Assembly: GCA_025928345.1 (NCBI GenBank)
Contig: JAICJR010000008.1
Location: 1-37,124, forward strand
From: Thermoleophilaceae bacterium
GTDB taxonomy: Bacteria > Actinomycetota > Thermoleophilia > Solirubrobacterales > Thermoleophilaceae
Length of the DNA stretch: 37,124 nucleotides
Direction of reading: 5' to 3'
Part shown: piece by piece, positions 23,755-32,580 of the stretch
Numbering within the stretch: position 1 is the first letter of the stretch
How the letters are laid out: every line of letters begins with the position of its first letter
Notes under the pieces: generated by a model
Told to the model about the DNA's origin: nothing
What the model saw: only the letters and a program-made list of their open reading frames with translations
Databases searched by the model: none
Translations under genes and position numbers: made by a program

Positions 23755-23782
23755 TATGACCCATGACCCATGACCTATGACC
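23755..23782. repeat. Four tandem heptamers (T/C)ATGACC after the last mce gene
   Basis: Units TATGACC, CATGACC, CATGACC, TATGACC run head to tail and end 5 bp before the mceF stop. The rest of the 125-bp gap holds a short CA run (23714-23725) and nothing else I can assign. The same unit length and copy number as each arm of the 18396-18460 array is striking. Confidence 0.75.
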
Positions 23783-23787
23783 TCGCC

Positions 23788-25368
23788 TCAAGGCGAATCA
23801 GGCGCAGCGGTCACATGCGGGTACTTCCCGCTCTGCCCGATCAGGTTGCCGAGCGGTGCCTGCTCCCTACACGGCGGCGATGCCACGTTCGCCGGGCCGT
23901 TGCCGCCGTAGACGAACTTGTCGATGAGGGCGAAGGTGTCCGGCGAGATCAGGCTGGTGATGGCGCCGACGCCTGGCAGCAGCGGATCGATCGTCTGCAC
24001 CACGGTGGGCACCGGGTTGGTGGTGCACAGGTACGAGCCGAACACCTTGAGCCCGCCGCGGGCGAGGTCCAGGTAGCCGAGCGGCTGGAAGTACGGGTTG
24101 TTGCGGTTGCTCGCGATCCGCTTGGGATATGCGGCCAGCGCCTCCGGGTTCACCGGGTTCGTGGTGCGCAGGTAGTGCACCTGCTTCGAGTTGTCGGCCG
24201 CGGTGCAGCGCTGCACCGGCTTGTCGCACACCGCGGCGGTGGCCTGCGTGGCGGCGGCGTCGAGTGCGAAGAACGCGGCGGCCTCGTGCTTGTAGATGCC
24301 CACCCAGTCGAGGAACGGGTTGAGGCTGCGCAGGAACGGGTCGGCCTGCGCGAGCACCGGTCGCGTGGAGTCGAGGAATGACGACACCGCCGGCAGCCCG
24401 CGCTTGGACGCCTTCACGAGCGGGTGGATGTCCTGGAACAGCGCCTTCAGGTTCGGCGCGAGCTTGGCGGCGCTGATCAGCGTCGGCGAGAGCTGCCGCG
24501 CGGCCGGCCGCAGCTGGTTGATCAGCGGGTTCGCGTTGTTCGCGAACTTCGTGAGCCGCACCGAGATCGCGCGCGACTGGTCCTCGAACGTCGGGAACGC
24601 GATGAACGCCTGCTTGAGCTGCTGGTCGCGCGATGCCGTGGTCTGGAACACTCGGTTCGAGTTCGAGATGAGATCCGCGAGCTGCCCGTCGCGCTCGGTA
24701 AGCGCGTTGAACACCACGCCGGTGTTTCGAATGAGCCGCGACGTCGCCCCCTGCTGGCTGTGCAGCACCGCCAGCACCTTGTCCACGTTCTCCGCGAACG
24801 GCGTGAGGTTGCCGAGCGCGTCGTTCAGGTCCTGGCCGCGGCCCGTGAGCGCGATCCCCTCCTGCTGCATCCAGTTCTGGAACGCCAGTCGCGTCTTCGG
24901 GTCGAACGCGCGGAAGATCTCGTCGAGCTGCACCGTCTGCGCCACCTGGCCGTTCGCCAGCGTGCCGTTGTCCGGCAGCTTCGGCCCGGACCTGTTCCCC
25001 GGCGACAGCTCGACGTAGGTCTCGCCGAGGAGCGTCTTCTGCCGCAGGATCGCGCGCGTGTTCCGCGGGATCGGCGCGTACCTGTGGTTCATCTCGATCG
25101 TCACGGCGGTGAGCGGCTTCACCTGGCCCTTGTGCACCACCACCCTCAGGCTCACCACCTTGCCCACGTTCACGCCCGAGATGCGCACGTCGGCCTGATT
25201 GGCGAGCGTGGTGGCCTCCGGGAAGTTCACGGTCACGCGGTAGCCCTTGGCCCGCAGCGGCACCGGCCCGCCGAAGGTGATCCAGAGGTAGAGCAGGATC
25301 GCCACGCAGGAGACCGCGAAGGCCACCATCACGAGAATCCGCCCAAGGCTCGGTGCCTGCTTCTGCAT
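23788..25368 (-). CDS. mceF: MCE-family protein, sixth of the operon (MceF-like)
   Basis: 526-aa subunit of the MCE lipid-transfer tube. One N-terminal helix (residues 9-32, ILVMVAFAVSCVAILLYLWI) anchors it. The MCE/MlaD domain spans about 42-125 (YRVTVNFPEATTLANQADVR, then ISGVNVGKVVSL, ILRQKTLLGETYVELSPG). A long helical, Asn/Gln-rich region (130-380) contains typical MCE motifs such as ALTGRGQDLNDALGNLTPFA. A C-terminal outer part holds four cysteines (AVCDKPVQRC, YLCTTN, PPCREQ). ATG at 25368 overlaps the previous stop by one base. Letter names follow gene order only; orthology to individual mycobacterial Mce letters is not shown. Confidence 0.9.
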   Translation of the reverse strand: MQKQAPSLGRILVMVAFAVSCVAILLYLWITFGGPVPLRAKGYRVTVNFPEATTLANQADVRISGVNVGKVVSLRVVVHKGQVKPLTAVTIEMNHRYAPIPRNTRAILRQKTLLGETYVELSPGNRSGPKLPDNGTLANGQVAQTVQLDEIFRAFDPKTRLAFQNWMQQEGIALTGRGQDLNDALGNLTPFAENVDKVLAVLHSQQGATSRLIRNTGVVFNALTERDGQLADLISNSNRVFQTTASRDQQLKQAFIAFPTFEDQSRAISVRLTKFANNANPLINQLRPAARQLSPTLISAAKLAPNLKALFQDIHPLVKASKRGLPAVSSFLDSTRPVLAQADPFLRSLNPFLDWVGIYKHEAAAFFALDAAATQATAAVCDKPVQRCTAADNSKQVHYLRTTNPVNPEALAAYPKRIASNRNNPYFQPLGYLDLARGGLKVFGSYLCTTNPVPTVVQTIDPLLPGVGAITSLISPDTFALIDKFVYGGNGPANVASPPCREQAPLGNLIGQSGKYPHVTAAPDSP

Positions 25369-26717
25369 CAGGGGCCCGCCGGAGGAGTCGGGGTGCCGGT
25401 GCACACCTGCTGCTGCGTCGGCGCGTTCAGCAGGTCGATCAGGACCTTGAGCTGCGGGTTGAGGCCCTCGATCGCCTGCAGCACGCCGAGGCTCGTGCAG
25501 TCCGTGATGAAGAGGCCGCGGCGCACCACGCCGTGCGCGTCCTGCGTCGAGAAGATCGAGGCGCCCGCGTGGTTCACCCACGCGGCCCAGTAGAGGAAGC
25601 CCTCCTCCGGGCCGGGCGGGTTGTAGGCCAGCTCGTTGAGCAGCACGTTCAGGAACTGGGCCGTGCGCGTGAGCCGCGGCGCCACCGGGTTGAGGTGCTG
25701 GGCCGCGATCCGCAGCTCGTGCACGGTCGGCTGCGCCTTCACCGAGAACGGCCGCAGCTGGTTCTTGATCACCGGGGTGGTCTGCTTGAGGAACGGGCGT
25801 GTGGCTGCGAGCGACGGGCCGAGTGCGCGCGCGCCCGGCCGCAGCGCCTGGAAGGTCGGCCCCAGCACCTGGGCGAGCTTGTCCGCCTTGGTGAGCGTTG
25901 TGCTGCCGGTTTGGAGCGTGCCGGGGAGGAGCTGGAGAGTCTCCTCGAGCTTCTGGTCCTCGCTCGCGATCGCCTGGAAGTTCGCATTCGACGCGTCCAC
26001 GAGCTGCGTGAGCTGGTGGTCGCGGCCGGCGAGCGCCGTCGTGAGCAGCTGGAAGTTGTGGATCACCCGCTGCAGGTTCGCCCGTCGCTGCGAGAGGAGG
26101 CTGGTGAAGCGGGCGGTGTCACGCGCCGTCGGGTCGAAACGCTTGAAGGTCTCGCGAAGGTCGGCCGGGTAGCCCTTCGTGCCGAACGCCTGGCCGCCGG
26201 CGCTGATCAGGATCTGGAGATACGCGCGCGTGTCCGCGTCGAGGTTCGAGAGGATCTCGTCGAGGTTGACGTCGGGCAGCGTGTTCGACACCGGCAGCGT
26301 GCCGCCGTCGGGCACCGCGCCGGCGGACTTCGTACCGGGGTTCATCTCGATGTACATGTCCTTCAGCCCGGTCTTGGGCCGCAGGAGCAGCGTCGCGTTC
26401 TTGTAGACCGGCGCCTTGCGCTGGGACTTCTTGATCTTCATCTGCACGATGGCAACGCCGTTCTTGAGCTTCACGCCGCCGATCTCGCCGATCGGCACGC
26501 CGGCGATGTTCACGGTCTGCCCCTGCCCCGGCACGACGGCCTGCGCGGTCGAGAACTCGGCGTTGACCGTGTAGAAGTCCGTGCCCACGAACGGCACCCA
26601 GCCCGGCAGGAAGAGCCGCTGGTGGCCGAGTACATAGGCCGCCACCGCCAGCGCGATCACGAACAGGCCGATGATCGCCACGAAGTCGCGCAGGTGCTTG
26701 CGGATCGCCGTTCTCAT
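25368..26717 (-). CDS. mceE: MCE-family protein, fifth of the operon (MceE-like, no lipobox)
   Basis: 449 aa. N-terminal helix about 12-30 (VAIIGLFVIALAVAAYVL), MCE domain about 48-128 (YTVNAEFSTAQAVVPGQGQT, VNIAGVPIGEIGGV, LLLRPKTGLKDMYIEMNPG), then a helical region with the LSNLDADTR motif seen in all six proteins. In mycobacteria the MceE position is a lipoprotein; here there is no cysteine near the N-terminus and a plain membrane anchor is used instead. Two cysteines lie near the C-terminus (TDCTSL, QVCTGT). The end is proline-rich (GTPTPPAGP). The ATG overlaps the mceD stop (ATGA). Confidence 0.9.
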   Translation of the reverse strand: MRTAIRKHLRDFVAIIGLFVIALAVAAYVLGHQRLFLPGWVPFVGTDFYTVNAEFSTAQAVVPGQGQTVNIAGVPIGEIGGVKLKNGVAIVQMKIKKSQRKAPVYKNATLLLRPKTGLKDMYIEMNPGTKSAGAVPDGGTLPVSNTLPDVNLDEILSNLDADTRAYLQILISAGGQAFGTKGYPADLRETFKRFDPTARDTARFTSLLSQRRANLQRVIHNFQLLTTALAGRDHQLTQLVDASNANFQAIASEDQKLEETLQLLPGTLQTGSTTLTKADKLAQVLGPTFQALRPGARALGPSLAATRPFLKQTTPVIKNQLRPFSVKAQPTVHELRIAAQHLNPVAPRLTRTAQFLNVLLNELAYNPPGPEEGFLYWAAWVNHAGASIFSTQDAHGVVRRGLFITDCTSLGVLQAIEGLNPQLKVLIDLLNAPTQQQVCTGTPTPPAGP

Positions 26718-28168
26718 GGACCGCTCCCGACCGGCGCGTTGTTGAGGTTCGGCAGCGCGTTCTTGTAACAGGCGACCTTGGAGTTGTAGGGCGGCTCGCG
26801 GCCCGGGAACTTCGGCTGGGTGCCGAGCGGCTTGCTCGCCGCGTTGCCGAACAGCTGGCCGCTCTGCGAGAGCCCCGTGTGCACGCTCTGGTCGCCGCCG
26901 CCCGGCTGGAAGCGCGTGTACTGGCCGTTGCCGTCGAAGTTCGAGGACTCGGAGGAGAGCCCGACCATCGCCTGCCAGAACTCCTTGTAGTTGGGGAGGC
27001 CCGTGGTGAGGAAGCCGTCCTGGATCGGCACGTCGCCCGTGGGCAGCACGAGGCCGGTGGCGCAGCGGTTGATCAGGTCGAGCTGCGGGATCAGCTTGAT
27101 CGACTCGTCGGTCACGCCCGCCAGGTCGTGGATCGAGGGCCGCAGCTCGTTCACGAGGCCGCCGAGCTCCTGTGGCGAGACCAGCTTGCGCGCCTGCGCC
27201 ACCCACGGGAACGAGGCGTTGATCGTTGCCGGCGTCTCGCGGACACCCGGCAGGATCTCGCGCGCCCACGCGCGCGTGGGCGGGAACGACTGGTTGAGGT
27301 GGAGCAGCGTGGAGTTCGCCTTCGTCAGCACCGGGCCGAGCAGGTGGATCGACTGCCGCAGGTTCGATTGCTGCGCCGCGAACGCTGCCACGGTGCGGTT
27401 GAAGTTGGTGATGAAGTCCTGCAGCACGCCCTCGTTGCTGTCGAGTGCGGCCGCCACCTTCTGCGTCCCCAAGATCAACTTCGACAGGTCATGTGGGTCC
27501 TCGCCGAGCGTGGCCTGGTTCACGAGCGCGACGCCGCGCAGCGCCCTCGGCGAGTAGTTGAGCGAGCGGTTGAGTGCCTGCGCCGCCGTGAGCCCCTTCA
27601 CCGACGGCACCTGGTCCGCGTCCTCGCCCGGCAGCGGCTTGCCGTTGAGCGCGTCGCCATAGCCCTTCAGAAGCACCTGGAGGTTCGTGCGCGTGTCGGT
27701 CTGAAGCGAGCTCAGCACCTGGTCGATCTGCACCGGCGCACTCGTCTGCGTGACCGGGATCGTGCTGCCCGACCTGAGGTTGCGCGCGCTCGGGCTGCCC
27801 GGCGAGAGCTGCACGAAGAAGTTGCCCTCGAGGAAGAGCTTGGGCCTGACCTTGAGAGTCGCGTCCGAGTGGATCGGCAGGGCGTTGTTGTTCAGGCTCA
27901 TGGTCACGAGCGCCGCGCCGGTGGCCGTGCCGTTCGCGTCCTTGTAGAGCTTCACGTTCTTCACGGTGCCCACGTTCACGCCCGCGATCCGCACGGGCGA
28001 GTTCGTCCGCACGTTCGAGGCGTTCTGGAAGACCGCGTTGAGCTGGTAGTGGTGCGTGAAGAACGGGACGTGCTTCTCGAACGCGAAGTAGGACGCGATC
28101 ACGACCACCACGATCGCGATCAGCCCTGCGCGGAAGGGGCTCATGCCGGTTTTTTGGCCGCGGCGCAT
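26714..28168 (-). CDS. mceD: MCE-family protein, fourth of the operon (MceD-like)
   Basis: 484 aa. Short basic start (MRRGQKTGMSPFRAG), helix about 15-32, MCE domain about 43-126 (YQLNAVFQNASNVRTNSPVR, IAGVNVGTVKNVKL, LKVRPKLFLEGNFFVQLSPG). The helical tail follows with VLSSLQTDTRTNLQ. After it comes a longer C-terminal part with GFLTTGLPNYKEFWQAMVGL and a glycine-rich stretch (FQPGGGDQSVHTG). Two cysteines (NRCATG, VACYKN). The ATG at 28168 overlaps the mceC stop as TAATG, which I prefer to the longer frame. Predicted to form one ring position of a hetero-hexameric tunnel with the other five proteins. Confidence 0.9.
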   Translation of the reverse strand: MRRGQKTGMSPFRAGLIAIVVVVIASYFAFEKHVPFFTHHYQLNAVFQNASNVRTNSPVRIAGVNVGTVKNVKLYKDANGTATGAALVTMSLNNNALPIHSDATLKVRPKLFLEGNFFVQLSPGSPSARNLRSGSTIPVTQTSAPVQIDQVLSSLQTDTRTNLQVLLKGYGDALNGKPLPGEDADQVPSVKGLTAAQALNRSLNYSPRALRGVALVNQATLGEDPHDLSKLILGTQKVAAALDSNEGVLQDFITNFNRTVAAFAAQQSNLRQSIHLLGPVLTKANSTLLHLNQSFPPTRAWAREILPGVRETPATINASFPWVAQARKLVSPQELGGLVNELRPSIHDLAGVTDESIKLIPQLDLINRCATGLVLPTGDVPIQDGFLTTGLPNYKEFWQAMVGLSSESSNFDGNGQYTRFQPGGGDQSVHTGLSQSGQLFGNAASKPLGTQPKFPGREPPYNSKVACYKNALPNLNNAPVGSGP

Positions 28169-29580
28169 TACTTCACCTTCACCTGCCCGTCGGTGTGCGT
28201 GCCCTGGTTGCCGGGCACGTTGCCGATCACGGTCTTGCCCGGCGTGTAGACCTCGTTGCCGGCCTCGCACTCCTTCTCCTGGCCGGGCGAAGCCGTGTTC
28301 GGGTACGGGTTCGCGTGCAGGTGGTTGGCCACGTCGGGTCCGTTGGCGGGGGCGCTCGAAGGGCTGCCCTCGCTGTTCGGCCCCGTCGGCGTGGCGATGA
28401 TGATGAAGCGCTGCCAGGTGCCGTTGCCGTCGCCGACCGAGAGCAGGCTCGAGATGTTGCGCAGGAAGAGCGTGATGTAGTTGCAGGTGGTCTGCACCGG
28501 CGTGAGGAACGCGAGCGTGGGCTTCAGCGAGCTGAACGTGTGGTTCAGCTGGTGCACGCCCTTCGGCACGAGCGGGTCGGTGGCGAAGCGCTGCAGGGCG
28601 CGGAAGGTGCCCTCCAGCTGCTTGTTCATCGCCGGCGTCTCCGGCAGGTGCTTGGCGCCGGCCGTGAGCGCATCGGCGAGCACGGGCGCCGTGCGCGGGA
28701 GCACCGCCACGCCTGGTCGCAGCTCCCTCATGAAGCCCGTGAGGTTGCGGATGAACGGGCGCTGCAGAGGAAGCTGAGCGGTGACCGTGTCGAGCGTCGG
28801 CGGGCCCTTCGCGATCGTCTCCTGGAGGAACGGCTTCGCAACGGCCGCGAGCGCGGTGAAGGTGGTGTCCAAATTCGTGAACAGGTCGGCCTGCGTCTGA
28901 GCCACCGGCGCGGTGATCGACGCCGCGCGGTTCAGCGCCGGGAAGAACTGGCGGAGCTGCGTCTGCGGCGCCGCGAGGTTCGCGGCCACCGGCTGGAGAT
29001 TGGTGAACAGCGGCCGCAGCGCCAGAATCGCCTCGTTCAGGTCCTCGCCGCGTCCCGCGAGCGCGTCGCCGAAGCCCTGGAGCGAGCGCTGCTGCCCGGT
29101 TCGCGTGGGCTTGTTGAACATGTTGAAGATCTGGTCGATCTCCACCGGCCGCGGCTCAGCCTGCGACAACGGGATCGTCGAGCCGGCGGGATAGCCCGAG
29201 CCGGCGCGCCCCGGGGTGATTTCCACGTACTTAAGGCCGAGGGCCGAGCGCGGCCGCACCAGCACCGTCGAGTCGCGCGGCAGCGGCTCCACGCGCTTCT
29301 CGAGCTTCATCGAGATCACGGCCGTATCTACGCCGTTCGCGTGATGGCGAGGCTCGATGTTCGACACGGAGCCGACGCGCTCGCCGCCGATCCGCACGTC
29401 GTTGCCCTTCACGAGGTTGGCGGCGTTCGGAAGCTCCGCCTTCACGTTGTAGGTGGGCACGAACGGCAGGCCGTTGTTCGCGTTGTAGGCGAGGAAGACG
29501 GCCACGATCGTCACGAGCGTCGTCACCGCCCCGATCAGGACGGGGCTTCCGGCGAGAGATGCCGATCCGCGCCGTCCCAC
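28168..29580 (-). CDS. mceC: MCE-family protein, third of the operon (MceC-like)
   Basis: 470 aa. N-terminal helix about 13-31 (VLIGAVTTLVTIVAVFLAYN), MCE domain about 43-125 (YNVKAELPNAANLVKGNDVR, IGGERVGSVSNIEP, VLVRPRSALGLKYVEITPG), then MFNKPTRTG and the conserved FGDALAGRGEDLNEAI. The C-terminal domain contains two cysteines (TTCNYI, KECEAG) and a polar, Pro/Asn-rich end. Starts at GTG 29580, which shares one base with the mceB stop (TAGTG). In the operon order it corresponds to the middle of the hexamer set. No ligand-specific residue can be picked out by eye. Confidence 0.9.
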   Translation of the reverse strand: MGRRGSASLAGSPVLIGAVTTLVTIVAVFLAYNANNGLPFVPTYNVKAELPNAANLVKGNDVRIGGERVGSVSNIEPRHHANGVDTAVISMKLEKRVEPLPRDSTVLVRPRSALGLKYVEITPGRAGSGYPAGSTIPLSQAEPRPVEIDQIFNMFNKPTRTGQQRSLQGFGDALAGRGEDLNEAILALRPLFTNLQPVAANLAAPQTQLRQFFPALNRAASITAPVAQTQADLFTNLDTTFTALAAVAKPFLQETIAKGPPTLDTVTAQLPLQRPFIRNLTGFMRELRPGVAVLPRTAPVLADALTAGAKHLPETPAMNKQLEGTFRALQRFATDPLVPKGVHQLNHTFSSLKPTLAFLTPVQTTCNYITLFLRNISSLLSVGDGNGTWQRFIIIATPTGPNSEGSPSSAPANGPDVANHLHANPYPNTASPGQEKECEAGNEVYTPGKTVIGNVPGNQGTHTDGQVKVK

Positions 29581-31100
29581 TACGGCCCCAGGAGGTAGTT
29601 GAGGGCGGGGGCGGCCTGGCCGAGCGCCGGCGACGAATCCCGCTTCGCGCCCGCCCGGATGCGGTTCAGCGCGGCCTGGCGCTGCTGGTTCGCGTTCGGG
29701 CTCGCCAGCTCGATGAAGCGCTGCAGCAGGCTCGGCTTCCGCGTGGCGGAGGTGTTCGTCTGGCCGCTCGTGGAGGGCGCGACCTTCTGGCCGCTCAGCG
29801 CCTTCAGGATCGCCGCGTGCGTGCGATCGAGAATCGGATCGCCGGTGGAGCTCGAGGATGAGCTCGCGCTCGCCGCTGAGGTCTTGTTGAAGTTCGCGAG
29901 GCAGTCCGGCGCGACCACCTTCGTGACGTAGGTCGAGCAGGCATTGAGGATCAGGCCGGCTCGCAGGTAATGGCTGATGCTGTCGAAGCCGTTGATGGCC
30001 TGCATCTGGAAGAAGATGTAGTCCATCAGCCTGTTCACGGCGCCCGTGGCGGAGAGGCTCTTCTGGAGCGCGTCGAGGTTCTTCGACACCGGGTCCGCGT
30101 TCACGGCGAGCTGCGCCAGGTCAGTGGCGATCGGCAATGACTTGACGAGCGCCGGGGTACCCACGGTCGTCGCCTGCCCGAGCGACTTCACCGCCGGGAT
30201 CGACGCCTTCGAGAACGGGCCGAGCTCGATGATGAAGCGGTTGAACCCCGGCGCCGCGCGCCCGAGGTCCGTGATCACCGGAGTCATCTCATCGGAGAGC
30301 GCGCCGAGGTCGGTGAGCGTGGGCTTCAGCTGCCGCAGGAACGCGGGGAAGCGGTGGATCCCGGCCGAGATGTCGCCGCGCACGGCCGCCGTGGCCTGCG
30401 CTGTCCTGTTCGCCTGCGTGATGAAGTCCGCCACCTGCTGGCGGCGCGCGGCGAGCGGCTGCAGCACCTGGTCGGAGTTCTTCGCCAGGTCGGCGAGCGT
30501 GCGGTTCTGCTGGGCGAGGATGGCGAGCACCTTGTCGGTGTCGCGCAGCGCCGGGTTGGCGCGGTGGATCGCCGCATTCAGGTCCTTGCCGCGTCCCGCC
30601 AGCGCCGTGCCGAACTCGTTGATCAGGATCGACAGGCGCTCGCGCGTGGGCTCGCGCATGATGTCGCTGATCTCGTCGACGTCCACCGGCGAGCTCGTGT
30701 GCTGCACGCCGAGCAGGTGCTGCCCCTTTCCGTCGCCGTGCTTGATCGCGGGCAGCACCGGCGCGCGGGCGCTGCCCGGCGAGCACTCGGCGAACGTCTC
30801 GCCGATCAGCGACTGCGGCCGGATCGTGCAGTGGGCGTCCGTATGGAAGGGCGAGAAGCCGGCCCTGTTGATGTCGAGCACCACGGCGGCCTTGTTGTCC
30901 GGCGTGACGTGCAGCGAGGAGATCTTGCCCACCTTCGCGCCCGCCACCTTCACGTCCTCGCCCGGCACGGCGCGCACGTAGTCGAAGATCGCGCGCACCT
31001 GGTAGTTGCCGCCGCCTCCTCCGCCGCCCGCGCCGGTGCCGAACACGAGCACCACCGGCACCGCCACGAGCACGAGGAATATGAGCGCGAGCCGCCTCAT
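29580..31100 (-). CDS. mceB: MCE-family protein, second of the operon (MceB-like)
   Basis: 506 aa. Very short N-terminus and helix about 4-21, then an unusual run of glycines (about residues 23-31) before the MCE domain (about 33-112; YQVRAIFDYVRAVPGEDVKV, AGAKVGKISSL, IRPQSLIGETFAECSPGSA). The MCE domain itself carries two cysteines (AHCTIR, AECSPG), unlike the other five. Two more lie near 390-405 (NACSTY, PDCLANF). The tail has a poly-serine stretch (SAASASSSSSS) and ends near LNYLLGP. Conserved FGTALAGRGKDLNAAI in the helical region. ATG overlaps the mceA stop (ATGA). Confidence 0.9.
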   Translation of the reverse strand: MRRLALIFLVLVAVPVVLVFGTGAGGGGGGGNYQVRAIFDYVRAVPGEDVKVAGAKVGKISSLHVTPDNKAAVVLDINRAGFSPFHTDAHCTIRPQSLIGETFAECSPGSARAPVLPAIKHGDGKGQHLLGVQHTSSPVDVDEISDIMREPTRERLSILINEFGTALAGRGKDLNAAIHRANPALRDTDKVLAILAQQNRTLADLAKNSDQVLQPLAARRQQVADFITQANRTAQATAAVRGDISAGIHRFPAFLRQLKPTLTDLGALSDEMTPVITDLGRAAPGFNRFIIELGPFSKASIPAVKSLGQATTVGTPALVKSLPIATDLAQLAVNADPVSKNLDALQKSLSATGAVNRLMDYIFFQMQAINGFDSISHYLRAGLILNACSTYVTKVVAPDCLANFNKTSAASASSSSSSTGDPILDRTHAAILKALSGQKVAPSTSGQTNTSATRKPSLLQRFIELASPNANQQRQAALNRIRAGAKRDSSPALGQAAPALNYLLGP

Positions 31101-32491
31101 GGGCCGGGCGGGACGGTCGAGGGATCACAGGTCGTCTGCGGCTCGCGGTACGGGTTGGAGCCGTCCGGCGCCGGCTGCGTGGCGCCGCCCGGGCACTTCT
31201 GCTGCCGGTGCGTCTGGAATCCGGCGAGCCGCTGCGACGCGGGCGCCGCGGTGAGGAAGGAGCCGCTCGCGTTGTCCGTGAGCTGGAAAGCGTTGAACAT
31301 CGGCATGATGCGCGCGAAGTGGCCGTTGGCGTCGTAGTTGGCCGCGCCCTCCGCGAACTTGGTGAGCCAGCCGGTGAAGTCGGGCGCGTACGGCCGCAGG
31401 TAGTCCACGACAGGCTGGCCCTTCTGGAACGCCCGGATCGTCCGCGGGAAGTCGGCCTTCGCGAGGCTCGCGAGCTTCGGCTGCTTCGTCAGCAGCTCGA
31501 TCAGGTCGTTGTTCGACCCCTTCGTGCGGATCAGGTGGCGCAGGTCCGTGATCGTCGGCGTGGCGTCGCGCACCAGCGGGCGCAGCTGCTTGAGGAACGG
31601 TGCGAGCCGCTTGGTCGCCGGCTTCGACGCGTTCACGAGCCTGTCGAGGTCGTCGAGCGTGGAGTTGAGGTCGACAAACGTGGTGTTCGCCTGGCGCAGC
31701 GTCTGCGGCAGCACGCCCAGCGCCTGCGCGAGCGACACGTTCTCGTCCCCGATTGCGCGCATCGTCGTGTTCGCGTTGCCCACGAGCGCCGAGAGGTCGT
31801 TGCGGCGGCCCGCGATCGTCGTGACCACGTTCGATGTGTCCGTGACGAACTTCTGGAACTCCACCTGGTCGCGCGCCAGCTCCTGGGTGACGAGCGAGGA
31901 GGTGGACAGCGTCGGCGCCAGGTAGCGGAGGCTCTGGTTGGCGAGCTTGCCCTTGCCCTGCAGCTGCTCGGCCGAGCCCTGGATCAGCTGCTGCAGGCCG
32001 TGGCGGGTGGGCTTGTCGAGGGTGTTGAAGAGCTGGTCGAGGTCGACCGCCGAGTTGGTGTTGTCGGCGCCGATCGTGCCGCCGTCGGGGATCTTGTCGC
32101 CCGAGTTCGGCCCGGGCTGGAGGGACACGTAGCGGTTGGCGATGCCCGACAGCGAGTTCACGCGGATCGTCGCCACCGTGCCCTGGTGGAGCGGCGCGAA
32201 GTCCCCGCTCACGCTGATCTTTACCTGCGCCATCCCGTTCGGAGCGAGCGAGATGTCGTTGACCTTCCCCACCTCAACGCCGCCGACCTCCACGAGGTTG
32301 CCCCTCACGAGCTGGCTGGCGTTCTGGAAGTCCGCCGTGACCTGGTAGCCGCCTCCGGTGCCGAACAGGAGCACGCCCAGCAGCACGACGGCTGCGATCA
32401 CGGCAACTATCGCGATCGTGCGGGCAAGTGCCGTACCGGCCTCGCCGCGCCTTTGTCGCGGCGCGTTATGTGGAGAAGTGGGAGAGGGCAA
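31097..32491 (-). CDS. mceA: MCE-family protein, first of the operon (MceA-like)
   Basis: 464 aa. N-terminal helix about 24-43 (TIAIVAVIAAVVLLGVLLF), MCE domain about 48-127 (YQVTADFQNASQLVRGNLVE, VGGVEVGKVNDI, IRVNSLSGIANRYVSLQPG), then LFNTLDKPTRHG and a long helical part. Two cysteines near the C-terminus (QKCPGG, TTCDPS). The start is uncertain: the only start codon in this frame after the in-frame TGA is a TTG at 32491 with no ribosome site, while a good GGGAGG site precedes an ATG (32504) in another frame. It begins 89 bp after the ATPase stop, the only real gap inside the operon. Confidence 0.88.
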   Translation of the reverse strand: MPSPTSPHNAPRQRRGEAGTALARTIAIVAVIAAVVLLGVLLFGTGGGYQVTADFQNASQLVRGNLVEVGGVEVGKVNDISLAPNGMAQVKISVSGDFAPLHQGTVATIRVNSLSGIANRYVSLQPGPNSGDKIPDGGTIGADNTNSAVDLDQLFNTLDKPTRHGLQQLIQGSAEQLQGKGKLANQSLRYLAPTLSTSSLVTQELARDQVEFQKFVTDTSNVVTTIAGRRNDLSALVGNANTTMRAIGDENVSLAQALGVLPQTLRQANTTFVDLNSTLDDLDRLVNASKPATKRLAPFLKQLRPLVRDATPTITDLRHLIRTKGSNNDLIELLTKQPKLASLAKADFPRTIRAFQKGQPVVDYLRPYAPDFTGWLTKFAEGAANYDANGHFARIMPMFNAFQLTDNASGSFLTAAPASQRLAGFQTHRQQKCPGGATQPAPDGSNPYREPQTTCDPSTVPPGP

Positions 32492-32504
32492 CGGCGAGTC
32501 TCAT
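32466..32504 (-). other. Possible 12-codon leader ORF overlapping the mceA start
   Basis: ATG at 32504, preceded by GGGAGG (32520-32515, 10-base spacing), opens a frame of 12 codons ending with TAA at 32468-32466. It overlaps the TTG start of mceA in a different frame. It may be a translational-coupling leader, or a sign that the real mceA start is joined by a frameshift in the sequence. No conservation evidence is available. Confidence 0.3.
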
Positions 32505-32580
32505 CGGTGGGACGCCTCCCGTTGCGTCCGCTGTGTGATTCGGGCGACGCATCGTGCGCCGTCTAGCCGGCAAAACGTTC

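Noticed and set aside
26879-28249. Long plus-strand frames opposite the mce genes (also 28195-29598, 31208-32566, 24424-25593)
   Set aside because: All are antisense to well-supported MCE genes and show low-complexity Arg/Val/Leu composition caused by GC-rich third positions.
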